From Cloacimonetes bacterium UBA5614 (GTDB lineage Bacteria; Cloacimonadota; Cloacimonadia; Cloacimonadales; Cloacimonadaceae): a stretch of DNA of 64,000 nt. The notes below the pieces were generated by a model, which was not told where the DNA came from, did not search any database, and worked only from the letters and a program-made list of their open reading frames with translations. The translations under genes were made by a program, and so were the position numbers. Shown here piece by piece: positions 26,101 through 36,600 of the stretch. The stretch covers positions 62,001 to 126,000 of the forward strand of contig DIKQ01000005.1 of the NCBI GenBank assembly GCA_002424605.1, in the 5' to 3' direction. The first letter of the stretch is position 1. Every line of letters starts with the position of its first letter.

Positions 26101-27621
26101 TTACTTTGTAAGAACTACTTTCCTGGAAATGATCCTCCCATCTGAAGCCATCCGGATGAAGTAAATCCCTGATGCGCATTCAATTCCATTATTGTCTTTT
26201 CCGTCCCAGACAGTTTTATAGGAACCTGCGTTCTTATATACGGAAACCAGGTTCCGAATTGTTTGACCCTTGATATTGTTGATAGAGAGGTCCACAAAGC
26301 CATCTGTTTTCATGGCGTAACCAATGTACAGTTCAGGATGGAATGGATTGGGAAAAGCATTGGTGATTGTGGTAATCACAGGTAAATCAGGCACGGGTGG
26401 TGTGTAGGGAGCATCATTGGGTACCGTTACGGAAACAGGGCCAAAGAACTCCACATAGCCGTTTAATTCTATAGATTGCAGCCAATACCAGTAAACTGAA
26501 CCCGGAGCTACATCATCGTCGCTGAAGCTGTAGATATGGGTCTGGGTAGTATTTGTGGCGTCGACTAACTGGTTAATCCTGCCGGCGTTTTCCAATAGGG
26601 AGGATTCTCCCTTATATACGTAAAAACCTGACAGGTTGGATTCCGACTCGGTTGTCCAGTTCAGGTTCACGGCGGTCAGGGAATTGTTCATCAAGGCTGT
26701 GAAGGAAGACAGGACCACCGGAAGGGTATTATCCTCGTCATTGCTGGCAAACAGGAATTCTCCGAAGGAGGTAACCGTAACAGTCATATAGGGTGCATTA
26801 TAAACAGCATTACAGATTGTGAATGGTGCGGTCCCGTGGATATCCCTCTGGTAAACCAGCAGAGTTGAGGGATCTACGATACCGGGAAGTCCTGTAATGT
26901 CAAAGCTCAAAGTAATAGGATAGGTCTCTGTTGCATAGTATGAGACATCGCCTGGATCCACAAACCACCCGTAGAAACTGTAATAGAGCGGAGCTGTGCC
27001 GTTAAAGGACAAATCAAGAGTTGGAGTGGAAAATGAATAGGCTGTCATAACACCACCACCATCTGCATTGACATAGATTTGGTCCAGATATACACCTGTG
27101 CCGGGAAAATTGATATCCTGGACATAGCCGCCTCCGGGACCTGCCGGAGGTGTAAGGGTTTGGGAGCTTATCCCTGTAGGAGTTTCGTAACTGAGCATCA
27201 CGATAAATGAGGTCCCCTGAGTCTCAAACGTTGTCGCATAAGGAGCTTCAAACTGCACAGACATTTCCGGATAAGCATATTCTATGCCGGTTGATGCTTT
27301 ATAAACCCTGAAATAGATAAAATTACCCGGGATTGCGCTTGCCGGCACCCCGCCGCCATCCATTGAAACTTCCACCCAGACACCGAAAGGATAGTCTGCA
27401 GCAGGCTGGGTTAGCAGGACTGCACCAACGCATGTATTCCTGTCAAAAATACCGATTTCATCACCGGCTGCCAGCGGAACACCAAAAACCTTGGCATCGT
27501 AAACACAGATGTTCATGGCAAGATAAGGGTTTTGCCCCCACCAGGCTGGCGTGAAATAGTTGGCAAAGAGACTGCCGACAGCAATCAGCAGAATGGCAAT
27601 TGACAGTAAAAGCTTTTTCAT
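26101..27621 (-). CDS. secreted protein with C-terminal type IX-style sorting domain
   Basis: A 506-residue exported protein. Residues 1-20 are a signal peptide ending LFA. Residues about 21-300 are beta-rich with an N-terminal module starting WWGQNPYLAMNICVYDAKVFG. A fibronectin-like module (about 310-410; LNWTTESESNLSGFYVYKG) follows. The last 85 residues are a sorting domain: AFPNPFHPELYIGY, then VDLSINNIKGQTIRNL, WDGKDNNG, SGIYFIRM and a basic end VVLTK. It is the last gene of the cluster, before the terminator at 26053. Role: surface-displayed or secreted, ligand unknown. Confidence 0.85.
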   Translation of the reverse strand: MKKLLLSIAILLIAVGSLFANYFTPAWWGQNPYLAMNICVYDAKVFGVPLAAGDEIGIFDRNTCVGAVLLTQPAADYPFGVWVEVSMDGGGVPASAIPGNFIYFRVYKASTGIEYAYPEMSVQFEAPYATTFETQGTSFIVMLSYETPTGISSQTLTPPAGPGGGYVQDINFPGTGVYLDQIYVNADGGGVMTAYSFSTPTLDLSFNGTAPLYYSFYGWFVDPGDVSYYATETYPITLSFDITGLPGIVDPSTLLVYQRDIHGTAPFTICNAVYNAPYMTVTVTSFGEFLFASNDEDNTLPVVLSSFTALMNNSLTAVNLNWTTESESNLSGFYVYKGESSLLENAGRINQLVDATNTTQTHIYSFSDDDVAPGSVYWYWLQSIELNGYVEFFGPVSVTVPNDAPYTPPVPDLPVITTITNAFPNPFHPELYIGYAMKTDGFVDLSINNIKGQTIRNLVSVYKNAGSYKTVWDGKDNNGIECASGIYFIRMASDGRIISRKVVLTK

Positions 27622-27673
27622 AACGACCTCTTACTCATTTTATATCTATATTTCTATTTTTAGCATTTCATTT

Positions 27674-28702
27674 TCACGGATAAGTTATCTGAGAGTGAGC
27701 ATTTACATTGATATAATAACCTTCACCGGTTACAAAATTGCCAATGTTATTGACCCAAACTCCGAATGAGTTTTTCATGATGGCAGCGCCTGATTCATTT
27801 TGAGCTTTAACCAGCACATTGGAGTCCATCAGCGGCTGCAGGAAATTCAAAGCATTTTGCGGTGTCAAATAGGGATAGCTGATAATATTCCAACCCGGTT
27901 GCAGGTCAATGACCAGCGGTAGAGTGACAAACTCGCCATAAACATATAGAATGCAATCTGCGCTTACTTTTACGTAATAGCCCTCATCAATCTCAAAGTC
28001 GCCAATATTGTTAACCCAATCGCCAAAGGTGTTCTGCACCAGTGCATTCCCTGTTTCATCCTGAACTTTCAGCAGGTAACCCTCATTTATCAGTTCAGCG
28101 AAAACAGCCAACATATCAGCGTCTCCTGGCATTACTGGGGAAGAAAGCAGATTCCAGCCAAGAGACAGCGGAATTTCGTAAACCTGGGATAATATAACTA
28201 TATTACAGCCATCTATGACATCAACGGCAATACCCTGGTTCAACACATCGCGCAGGACAATCCCTGAGATGGTTAATTCTGTGCCGGCCGGACCGGTGGA
28301 CAATAGTTTGGTACTCAGAGTTATACTAAACAAAGTACCATCGCCAACAGAGCCAGGAGTAACGCCGAGGATGGCGCAATCCACCATATAGGTGCCATCA
28401 GAGCCAATTGCATAGAACTGGGTCTCACCGTTTGCACTGAGGAAATCACCCTCACTGAAGGACTGAAGATTCTCTATTTCCAGATAATCAGGGTCAAATG
28501 AAACGAACATCTCAAAACCACGCAGGTGGTTTTCCATGCCTTCAACATTCACTGCAACAGTCACTTCTTCGTTATAACCGAGATAGTGCTGCGGTTGGTC
28601 AATGTAAATCCTTACTACGGCAAATGAAATGCCAGCCGCAATGAGTAAGAGCAAAGTAAACAGCATTCGTTTAAAATTTGGCATAGTACTCAATAATATC
28701 AA
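27674..28702 (-). CDS. exported cohesin-like protein with two LGWN repeats
   Basis: A 342-residue protein if it starts at TTG 28702, which has AAGGAGG five bases upstream and overlaps the previous stop as TTGA; ATG 28684 lacks a ribosome site. A signal peptide is followed by a cohesin-type module (about residues 30-170; VAVNVEGMENHLRGFEMFV, FDPDYLEI). Two repeats of about 85 residues follow, each starting with GWNLLSSP or GWNIISYP and ending WVNNIG-x-F-x-x-x-EGYYV/I. There is no sorting domain and no dockerin. It may be a partner for the dockerin-bearing neighbour (inference). Confidence 0.75.
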   Translation of the reverse strand: MILLSTMPNFKRMLFTLLLLIAAGISFAVVRIYIDQPQHYLGYNEEVTVAVNVEGMENHLRGFEMFVSFDPDYLEIENLQSFSEGDFLSANGETQFYAIGSDGTYMVDCAILGVTPGSVGDGTLFSITLSTKLLSTGPAGTELTISGIVLRDVLNQGIAVDVIDGCNIVILSQVYEIPLSLGWNLLSSPVMPGDADMLAVFAELINEGYLLKVQDETGNALVQNTFGDWVNNIGDFEIDEGYYVKVSADCILYVYGEFVTLPLVIDLQPGWNIISYPYLTPQNALNFLQPLMDSNVLVKAQNESGAAIMKNSFGVWVNNIGNFVTGEGYYINVNAHSQITYP

Positions 28703-29502
28703 GGTTGCCTCCTTTCGGAATTCCAATGGGATGTTACACGGTAAAACCTGTGCTCATCGGGTTGGTTGATAATCCAGTTTGGTTGCAATAAGCCGGAAGC
28801 TGCCAACTGCCAGTTAACTGAACCGGGTGTTTCGGATGAATAAACATTATATTTATAACCGGGCAACGCATCCCAGGTCAATGACAGAGTTCCGTTGTTA
28901 TTTAAGATTTGCAGGTTCAGTGGTTTTGGAGCCAGAAAACCAAAATCATTATTGGTAATGATGACTGGATCCAGCAGGGTGGTATTGTCATCCTCATACT
29001 GCTGTCTCAGCATAAAAGGCGAAAGCAATGAAAGTCCTGCAGGATATCCATAGCTCTGGATCCTTAGTTTCACCTGAAACAGAGGTTTCTGGCTGATTGT
29101 CAGATTATTCCCCTGTCCATCTGAAGAAGTATATTCAAAGGTAATTGCCAGACAATCACTATTTCTGTCATTCAGGAAAAGGTCATACAGCGCAACCGGA
29201 TTCGTTATCAACAACTCGCCTTTCGTAATGGTTACATTGCCGTTTGCATGAACAAACTCCCCAAAACTGAGAGTGTTGTACCCCAGTAAAACCATACCCG
29301 TTCCCAGCTCATCTTCACGGGAAGCAGCGGATGCTGCTACATTGAAAACGAGGTATGCTTGATCTTGCTCGGTAACAAAGTAAGGTTCAGTTATGCTGAA
29401 TGATATTCCGCCTCTTAGATATGACGTTTCCGCCTGTAAAAACGCAGATATGGAAAACACTGCCAGCAGAAGGATGAACTTGAGAAAAACTAGCTTACTC
29501 AT
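28699..29502 (-). CDS. exported cohesin-like / Fn3-like protein
   Basis: A 267-residue protein with a signal peptide (1-24, ending LQAE). Residues about 30-185 look like a cohesin-type beta sandwich with a carbohydrate-binding-like pattern (YLVFNVAASAASRED, NNLTISQKPLFQVKLRI). Residues about 190-260 are an Fn3-like module ending HRFYRVT. The stop is fused to the next start (TTGA at 28702-28699), implying coupled translation. Confidence 0.6.
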   Translation of the reverse strand: MSKLVFLKFILLLAVFSISAFLQAETSYLRGGISFSITEPYFVTEQDQAYLVFNVAASAASREDELGTGMVLLGYNTLSFGEFVHANGNVTITKGELLITNPVALYDLFLNDRNSDCLAITFEYTSSDGQGNNLTISQKPLFQVKLRIQSYGYPAGLSLLSPFMLRQQYEDDNTTLLDPVIITNNDFGFLAPKPLNLQILNNNGTLSLTWDALPGYKYNVYSSETPGSVNWQLAASGLLQPNWIINQPDEHRFYRVTSHWNSERRQP

Positions 29503-29547
29503 TGCTGCCTCTCAATGTCTTCAATATGTGCGTCTTGCAAATAAGTT

Positions 29548-30645
29548 TTATGGAACATCGGAATACCTGCCTAAGTTGACTCGCCAGAACTCGTTAAGGT
29601 CGTTAGGAAATACATTGCCGTCCATATCAAAATCGGCAGTAAGGTATCCTGTCTTGCCGGCATCCTGGCGCCACACATTACGGTCAACGTTGTTAATCAC
29701 GCCATTCTGGTCAGCATCTCCGGCAGCCATTCCATAAATTCCGGTTTCGAGTGCCACACTGCCATTTCCGCCATACATTCCACCCGGAAGCGTGAAATTA
29801 TAAAAAGCCGGAGAACCGCTTCCAGCCAGCGATACCACAAAGCTGCTGACAGCAGATAGGTGATTCCTGTGCCGTAAAACAACGTAATAACTCCCAGCAG
29901 ATGTATTCATAAACAAAACAAATGGTTTTCCGGGCGAAGTAAGCATACCATTGCTGTGCAGGAAAACCGATTGAGACCTGAAAGCCGGACCATTCTGGGT
30001 CTGGCGCAGTTCCACCAGCATCCAGTCCACTACATTTTCAGGAATATCTGTGACTGTTACAGGGTCGGCTGCATATGGAGAGGTAAGTGGTAACAAAGGG
30101 TTGATTCCGGTTGACATTACTCCGGATGTGTAAGGTCCCTGAAGAAAGCATTTTGCTGAGAAATATGCCGGGTTTACGCCTATTATGACAGCACCCATGG
30201 TACTTTCCACACCGGGTATGATAGCACCTACAGAAGGTTCATAGAGTTCAACGAAAATAAAATCCAAATCAGTATAGCCGTTTACCAAAGCGGTAAAATT
30301 CAGGTTCAGAATATTCCCGGGACCAGTAACTTGCAGTCCAGGTCCAAAAATCAGGCATTCTACCCCCAATACTCCGGGAGAGGGTTCGGAAACCTGAAAC
30401 CAGTTCACCGGTAGACCATTGAACAAGCTTCCCCGTGTGGCAGATGTAAAGTCAATGATTGCCGGGTCATAACCCATATAGATTGTATAGCCACGGATTT
30501 GGATAACACTGTTCAGATGCACCTGTACCTGGAATGCCTGCGGACCCGGAACAACCTGTGGGTTGGGCACGGTAATCACGGATACGGCAGTTAATGCCAT
30601 TGCCAGTGCGAATAACATAGTCAGGACAAGCGCTGTTCTTTTCAT
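29548..30645 (-). CDS. exported cohesin-dockerin protein
   Basis: A 365-residue protein from ATG 30645; an in-frame GTG at 30666 is also possible, and neither has a strong ribosome site. A signal peptide leads to a cohesin-like module (about 22-150; FQVQVHLNSVIQIRGYTIYMG, MGYDPAIIDF). A middle beta region follows, then a C-terminal type I-like dockerin with two calcium loops: DADQNGVINNVD and DFDMDGNVFPND (about residues 309-350). Dockerins bind cohesins to build extracellular complexes. Cohesin-like modules are encoded in the same gene and in neighbours, so self-assembly is plausible. The upstream gap holds a perfect stem-loop. Confidence 0.75.
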   Translation of the reverse strand: MKRTALVLTMLFALAMALTAVSVITVPNPQVVPGPQAFQVQVHLNSVIQIRGYTIYMGYDPAIIDFTSATRGSLFNGLPVNWFQVSEPSPGVLGVECLIFGPGLQVTGPGNILNLNFTALVNGYTDLDFIFVELYEPSVGAIIPGVESTMGAVIIGVNPAYFSAKCFLQGPYTSGVMSTGINPLLPLTSPYAADPVTVTDIPENVVDWMLVELRQTQNGPAFRSQSVFLHSNGMLTSPGKPFVLFMNTSAGSYYVVLRHRNHLSAVSSFVVSLAGSGSPAFYNFTLPGGMYGGNGSVALETGIYGMAAGDADQNGVINNVDRNVWRQDAGKTGYLTADFDMDGNVFPNDLNEFWRVNLGRYSDVP

Positions 30646-30656
30646 TTTTTTAAAGG

Positions 30657-30686
30657 GGGAGTTCACCCCAAACGGAGTGAACTCCC
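30657..30686 (-). promoter_or_regulatory. intercistronic perfect stem-loop
   Basis: Arms GGGAGTTCAC (30657-30666) and GTGAACTCCC (30677-30686) pair perfectly across a ten-base loop, between the 2026-residue gene and the dockerin gene. On the minus strand it is followed by CCTTTAAAAAAATG rather than a U run. It is more likely an RNA-processing, stability or attenuation site than a full terminator. Confidence 0.6.
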
Positions 30687-30694
30687 GTATTAAT

Positions 30695-33600
30695 TTACTT
30701 CATTAGAAGAGCTTTCTTGGTTTCGGCAAAGCCGTTTGCTTCCATCCTGTAGAAATACATACCGGATGCCAAAGCATGGTTCTTGTCATCTCTGCCGTTC
30801 CAGACTACCTGATGATATCCGGCGTCTTTCTTGGCAGCAACCAATGTCCTTACAACCTGTCCGCGGGAGTTAAAGACTGTGACTTTCACATATCCGGCTT
30901 CCTTCATACCGAAAGAAATGGTTGTATTCGGATTAAAGGGGTTAGGATAGTTATTGCCCAGTACATAGTTCTGCGGAACAGGAACGATGATGTCTTCAAT
31001 CTCAGTGGGCGCGCTGGGATTGTTCAGGATACCGATATCACTGTTGTCAATGTTCCTGGCAATCATACGCTGCATGGCAAATCCGGTCTCAGAGCCGATA
31101 ACAGAAAAATATGCCGTGGCTATGATACCATTTTCGCTGACGAAGTTTTCTCCGCCCAATTCACAGACAGAGACTTCCAGGATGTTGCTTTCATTGGTAT
31201 ATAACAGCAAACTGGATTCTGACCAGATTGAGCCGGACTGCACTGATTGCAGGACAAGTCCAGAACCGTACAGAACGGGAATGTTCAAGCCCTTGAGCTG
31301 ACCATTATTGTTGCTAAGGACAAAATCAACCCTAACCAGGTCGCCTTCGTTGGACGTCTGCAGTCCGATACCGATGGGCATCGGTTTTGTGCCTGTTACG
31401 CTGTTGCGACCGTAATAGAGGTAGTTTGTGTTCTTCCAGTTCATAGCAAACATCATCAGGTCTTCGATATTAATGACATCATCCGGAGTGGGTCTGCCTG
31501 TGCGGTAGTATCCTACAGAAGGACCGACGTCAATGATCGGGTTCCAGGCAGGATTGGCAGCATTGAAGCCCCAGACAGCAGAGAGCGCTGCAATATCAGC
31601 ACCCGTTACAACGCTGGAACTCATCGGGTCAGTAGCAGTGACCACATCACCGGGCCAGTAGGAAAGAGATTCCCTGTAGAATGGATTGGCGGGCGCAGTG
31701 CTGTAATTACCGGAAGCATCCTGGGCAAATACTGTGAAATAGAAGTAACTTCTCTCCCCGGCATCCCAGGTGTATTCTTCCACAAACGGTCCGTAGTAAA
31801 TCCTGTGCCAGCCATTCTGGTCAGCGCTGATATACGGATTGGGGGGTGCAGGGATGGTGGGAGTAAATCCGAACGGATTATACTCCGGATAAGCTCCTCC
31901 ACTCAAGTTATAATTCCAGACCCAGGCGGAAGCATAGCTGCCGGCGGGTACGGTTGGTTCTCCCCACGCCATCTTGAGGTCAACCGATTCATCCTCATCC
32001 GGGGTAATCCTGGCATAAATCCAGACAATCGGGTTGGGGGGAGTAATATCAATTACGAAATCCCAGTCATAAATCATGAAGTTGCCGGCATCGTCCACTA
32101 CCAGATAGTATACTGTATAGGTGCCGTCTGCCAGACTATTCACATATTCAGGAAGCTGCCAATTGATGGTGTTGGTGGCTCCGTCAAAGTTGAGGAAGAT
32201 TTCAAGTGAGAACTGAATAATTGACGTCGGCGCGGTATCACCTGCCGGCAGAATCATATACATCGCATCATCAAGGTTATAATTATCACTGAAAGTCAGG
32301 TTCATAACTGGCCTGTCAATGTCACCGGAACCGTCAGGTAAAACGGACAGCGTCATCCCTGAGGGATAGGTGACGGCATTATTGTGCACCATGGTCGGTT
32401 CAGTGGCATCAATAATAATGTACTTGCCGAAGGTATCAAAGCAGGGTATCACACTGTAAGGATTCTGCGCATTCCTAAGTTCAACCGCATTAATGGGCAG
32501 ATTTATCCAGCAGCCGGGAATTGCTACATTATCTCTGTCAACCAAACTGGTCAGCTGAACTGTGAATAGTTCTAAGTTATTACCGGTGATTCCGGCAAAT
32601 CCACCGGCAAAAGTTCCCGATACAGTGTACAGATAATTCAAGGGGTCTGTATCATCAAACACCACCGGCATAAGGAATCCGGAATATCCGGCATAAGCGC
32701 TGCCCAGCATAAAGTCAGCATAGATATTGGGAGCGGAAAAATCCGCCCTGGGAATGGCAATCTGGACAGTGAAACCGCGCAGGTCTTCAATGTGGAGAGC
32801 TTTTACTGAATAGGTTTGCATCTCAGCATCCTTGATCAGTTCCTTGGGAGCATCCACATAAAGCAGTTCAACGGCAGAGCTGTAGATAATCTGTCCTGCA
32901 ATGAAATATCCGCCGGGCCAGTTATTGGCAGCAGCCAGGGCCTCCATATCAAGAGGAGCGCCCATGTTATACACTTGAACATCATTGCTTGCAAAGGTAT
33001 TGGTACTTATTGTTAAACCAGTGCCGCTAAGAATCAGCGCATAATCATTATTGTTAAATGTATTGCCGGTGATTACGGCGTCTTCTGAAAGATAACTGTA
33101 TAAACCATAAAGTGCTCCGCTAATCTGGTTACCGTTTATGATGGAACCGACACCGTAATAGTCAAGAATACCGTATTTTGTGTTGCCGGAGATTATGTTG
33201 CCCTGCAACTCCAAATCGGTATTGTCAAATGCATAAACAGCAGTTTGGCAATTAGTGGCTGTATTGTTTGTCAGAACGAGTCCATCCGTGTACTGAACCA
33301 GATAACCGGAAGCTGTCCACTGTGCTCCTGTCCAATAGATATTGCTTACTGAGCAGTTATCAATTGTACCGGTTGCATCAGAAACCTGGATTCCGTTTTG
33401 GGCAGTAACATTAGTAGGACCTGCTCCCGTAACTATTACATAATCTAGATTAACCGCAAGATTCTGAGTCGATGCGTTTCCATTAAGCGCCAGAGCATTT
33501 TTCTGGAAGTCATATACATTTACTCTGTTCAAGGCGATGTTATAATTAACTGCAGGAGTATTGTTATAAGCATAAATGCCAACTCCGTGCTGGGCTCCGC

Positions 33601-36600
33601 TAAAGGGATTGTCCATCACATTAATGACATCCACGTCTTCTATCAGACCACCGGCATTCCAGAAACCGATTCCCTGGAACCGATAGTTGGCATTGCCTTT
33701 CCTGTCGCCATCAACTATTACGTTCTTCAGGGCAAAGTTGCTAACTCCGTCAACAAATACCACCGGCTTGTTTACAGCAGCGGTTGTATAGGATAGAGGG
33801 AGTACAGCAGGCGACTTTATGATAACCGGATTTCTGTTTATGCCTTGAATTGTTAAATTGTTGGTCGTTATGTGAAGTTGTTCAACATAAGTACCACCAT
33901 CAATTGCAATCGTCTCACCAGGCAAAGCTGCATTGATTGCATCCTGAATTGTATTGTAGAATGTGTTTTGAGATACGTTCTGGATTGGAGCAAATGAACC
34001 CAATATTTCCATATCTTCATCAGCATACCATGGGTCAATGAGCAATTTACTGACTTCCTGACCGGTAAGCATGCCTTCATTGCCTCCTGGATTGATTGAA
34101 GTACCACCATAAACAACTGGTATCTGTGCTGCATAACCCGGTTCTCCAGCAAGTGCCGTTGTTATCACAGGCTCAGGCAGTCCGAACCAGTTATACAGGA
34201 AATCGTATGATGTTGTGGGATTAGTTCCAACAAACTTACATTCCACCTGGCTATACCAGTTACCGGAAATGTTGTTGTAATTAACAACTGTATTGGTGCT
34301 GGGAACAGTAATACCTGAATAATATAGCAGAATTCCCATCGTCCAATTATTGGTAATGTCGTTATGGGTAACCTGAACACCTGAAACGTTGTTAACCAAT
34401 TGAATGCCTGTTCTGTTATTATCTATGACATTATTGATAATTGTATTGTTTTGGGTGTTGTTCAAGTATACTGCATTGCGGTTGCCATAAATATAGCAAT
34501 TGGAAATCACTGCTCCCGTAGTGCCCTGATTGATAATGATTCCCTGATTGTTAAGTGCAGCATTCCAATCTGAAACATTGTTACCCGCTCTTGTCACAGA
34601 TAAGTTATCAACAGTAACGTTGCTGGTGGCAATAGTAATTGTGTTGCCTGCACTAACCCCCATAATTCCTTCTACAATAGTACCAACGCCTGAGCCACGC
34701 AGAACTATGGATTTGTTGATGTTCACATTCTCAGAAAATGTCCCGATTGATGCTTTTACTTCCATTCCCGCACTGGCAGCAGCAATAGCGTTGTTAATTG
34801 ATGTGAAGATGGCAGGAGCAGCTATAACGCCACCTGATAACACTGTAACATTTTTCCCGCTGATTGTGCTAGTGTTGTAAAGGTCATTTATCCTGGCAAT
34901 ACCGATTGCTGGATTGGATGTACCTGCTGTGGCAATGTTTGGATAGCTGCCATTGAATACATTCAGATTAAAAGTATATGACCCGGAGCCTCTCATTCTG
35001 AGTGCCTCAGCACTTGCCGTAGTGGTTCCGCTGAATGTATTTCCACTGATAACATTTGTACCGACAAATTCCAGTGATGCCATCGTATTGCCCTGCGGAG
35101 TCGGCGCAATGGGGTTGCCGCTGTTATCCGTTATGCTCATTCCACCGGAAATACCGGAGATGATGTTGTTAGTGAAGGTGAAGTTCTGTGTATTCGATGT
35201 GGTTGGTCCCCCTCCAAAAACGACAAGCTGGCGCGGGACATTCAGTAAAGTAAACTGAGCGACAAAGCCAACGCCTGCCGGATTATCTCCCAGGAAGGTC
35301 TTTCCGGTAATCTCGTTTGCATTGATTACAATGTTGTTGTTCACAGCATTGTAACCTCCCATCAGGCCTGCATCACCGCGGGCTTCAATTATATTACCCT
35401 CGATTATTATGTTTGTCTGGGAACCCTCGAGATAAATAGCTGCTTTTTCGATTCCGGCAGGACCGTCTATGCCTTTTACGTGGAAGCCCTGGCCAATGCC
35501 GCCGATAACCACGCCATTTCTACCGCTGGTTAGCTGAATAGCGCCCAGTTCACCTCCGGCATTGTTACCGTCAATTATTGTAACCGCAGCGCCGTTTACA
35601 GATTTCAAAGTAACATTTTTGTTTAGAATTATATTACCGCTATAAATACCATCGTTAACAAGAATAACATCACCATCCATAGTAGATGGTGAACTAATAG
35701 CAGCCTGTATTGTGTTAAATCCAATACCTTGTGTTATGTTGTTTATCGGAGCAGGAATCTTAGCACCGCTGAGCAACAAATCCGTTCCCCCACCAGTGCT
35801 GATATAATAATATCTTTGCCAAGTAGTATCAGTGTATTCATATACCCATGGATCTGTAAAATACACTATGTTATTCTCTAAAGGTGGGTTGACAATGCTG
35901 CTGAATACTCCCGTATTTCCATCATAATTCATTTCTAAGCTTGTTTCAGTAACCAATGTAGTCCACCAGATGTAACCTAGTGGATCAGTGGCATTAAGAT
36001 TTCTGTAACCAAACAATTCTACTGAGTAACCAATGTCATCTTTATATACTCTTACTTTTTGAAAGTCAGGAGAAGATGGATTTGACGCTAATACTTCAAT
36101 GGAATATCCTAGATTCATTGCATAAGTCGGATATAACCCTGTTTTTGGATAGCTTTGATAGACAGCATTAGTGTAATCTTCAATGTTTCCCGACCACGGT
36201 CTGAGTATATCTACAAATGAACCACTTAAGTCAGGATCGGGATAAACCGTCCCATTTAATGCACTAACTCTGTAACTAATAGAATTAGATAGAATATTTT
36301 TCTGATCAAATGTATAAGCTTTCAAGCTAATAGTCGCACCGTTGGGATCGTAACTCTCAAATTGTCCCCAGACACCATTGATATATGTCATGCATGACGT
36401 ATCATTGCTGGTTGGACTATAATCAACATCTACTTCCCACATCAAATCACTGGCATAGTTAGCTGGAATTGTATAGTTGATAATTGCCGTCCCACTTGTG
36501 ATAACTCCAGTGCCATAAGTTCCACTTACCCAAGCATTAGATGTGTTTTTATAAAATCCCCACATCTGTGCTGATGCTCCATCAATCGAATATGGCGATA

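Noticed and set aside
31247..32209. 320-codon plus-strand frame opposite the giant beta-helix gene
   Set aside because: It is the antisense of a strongly supported coding region with signal peptide and sorting domain.
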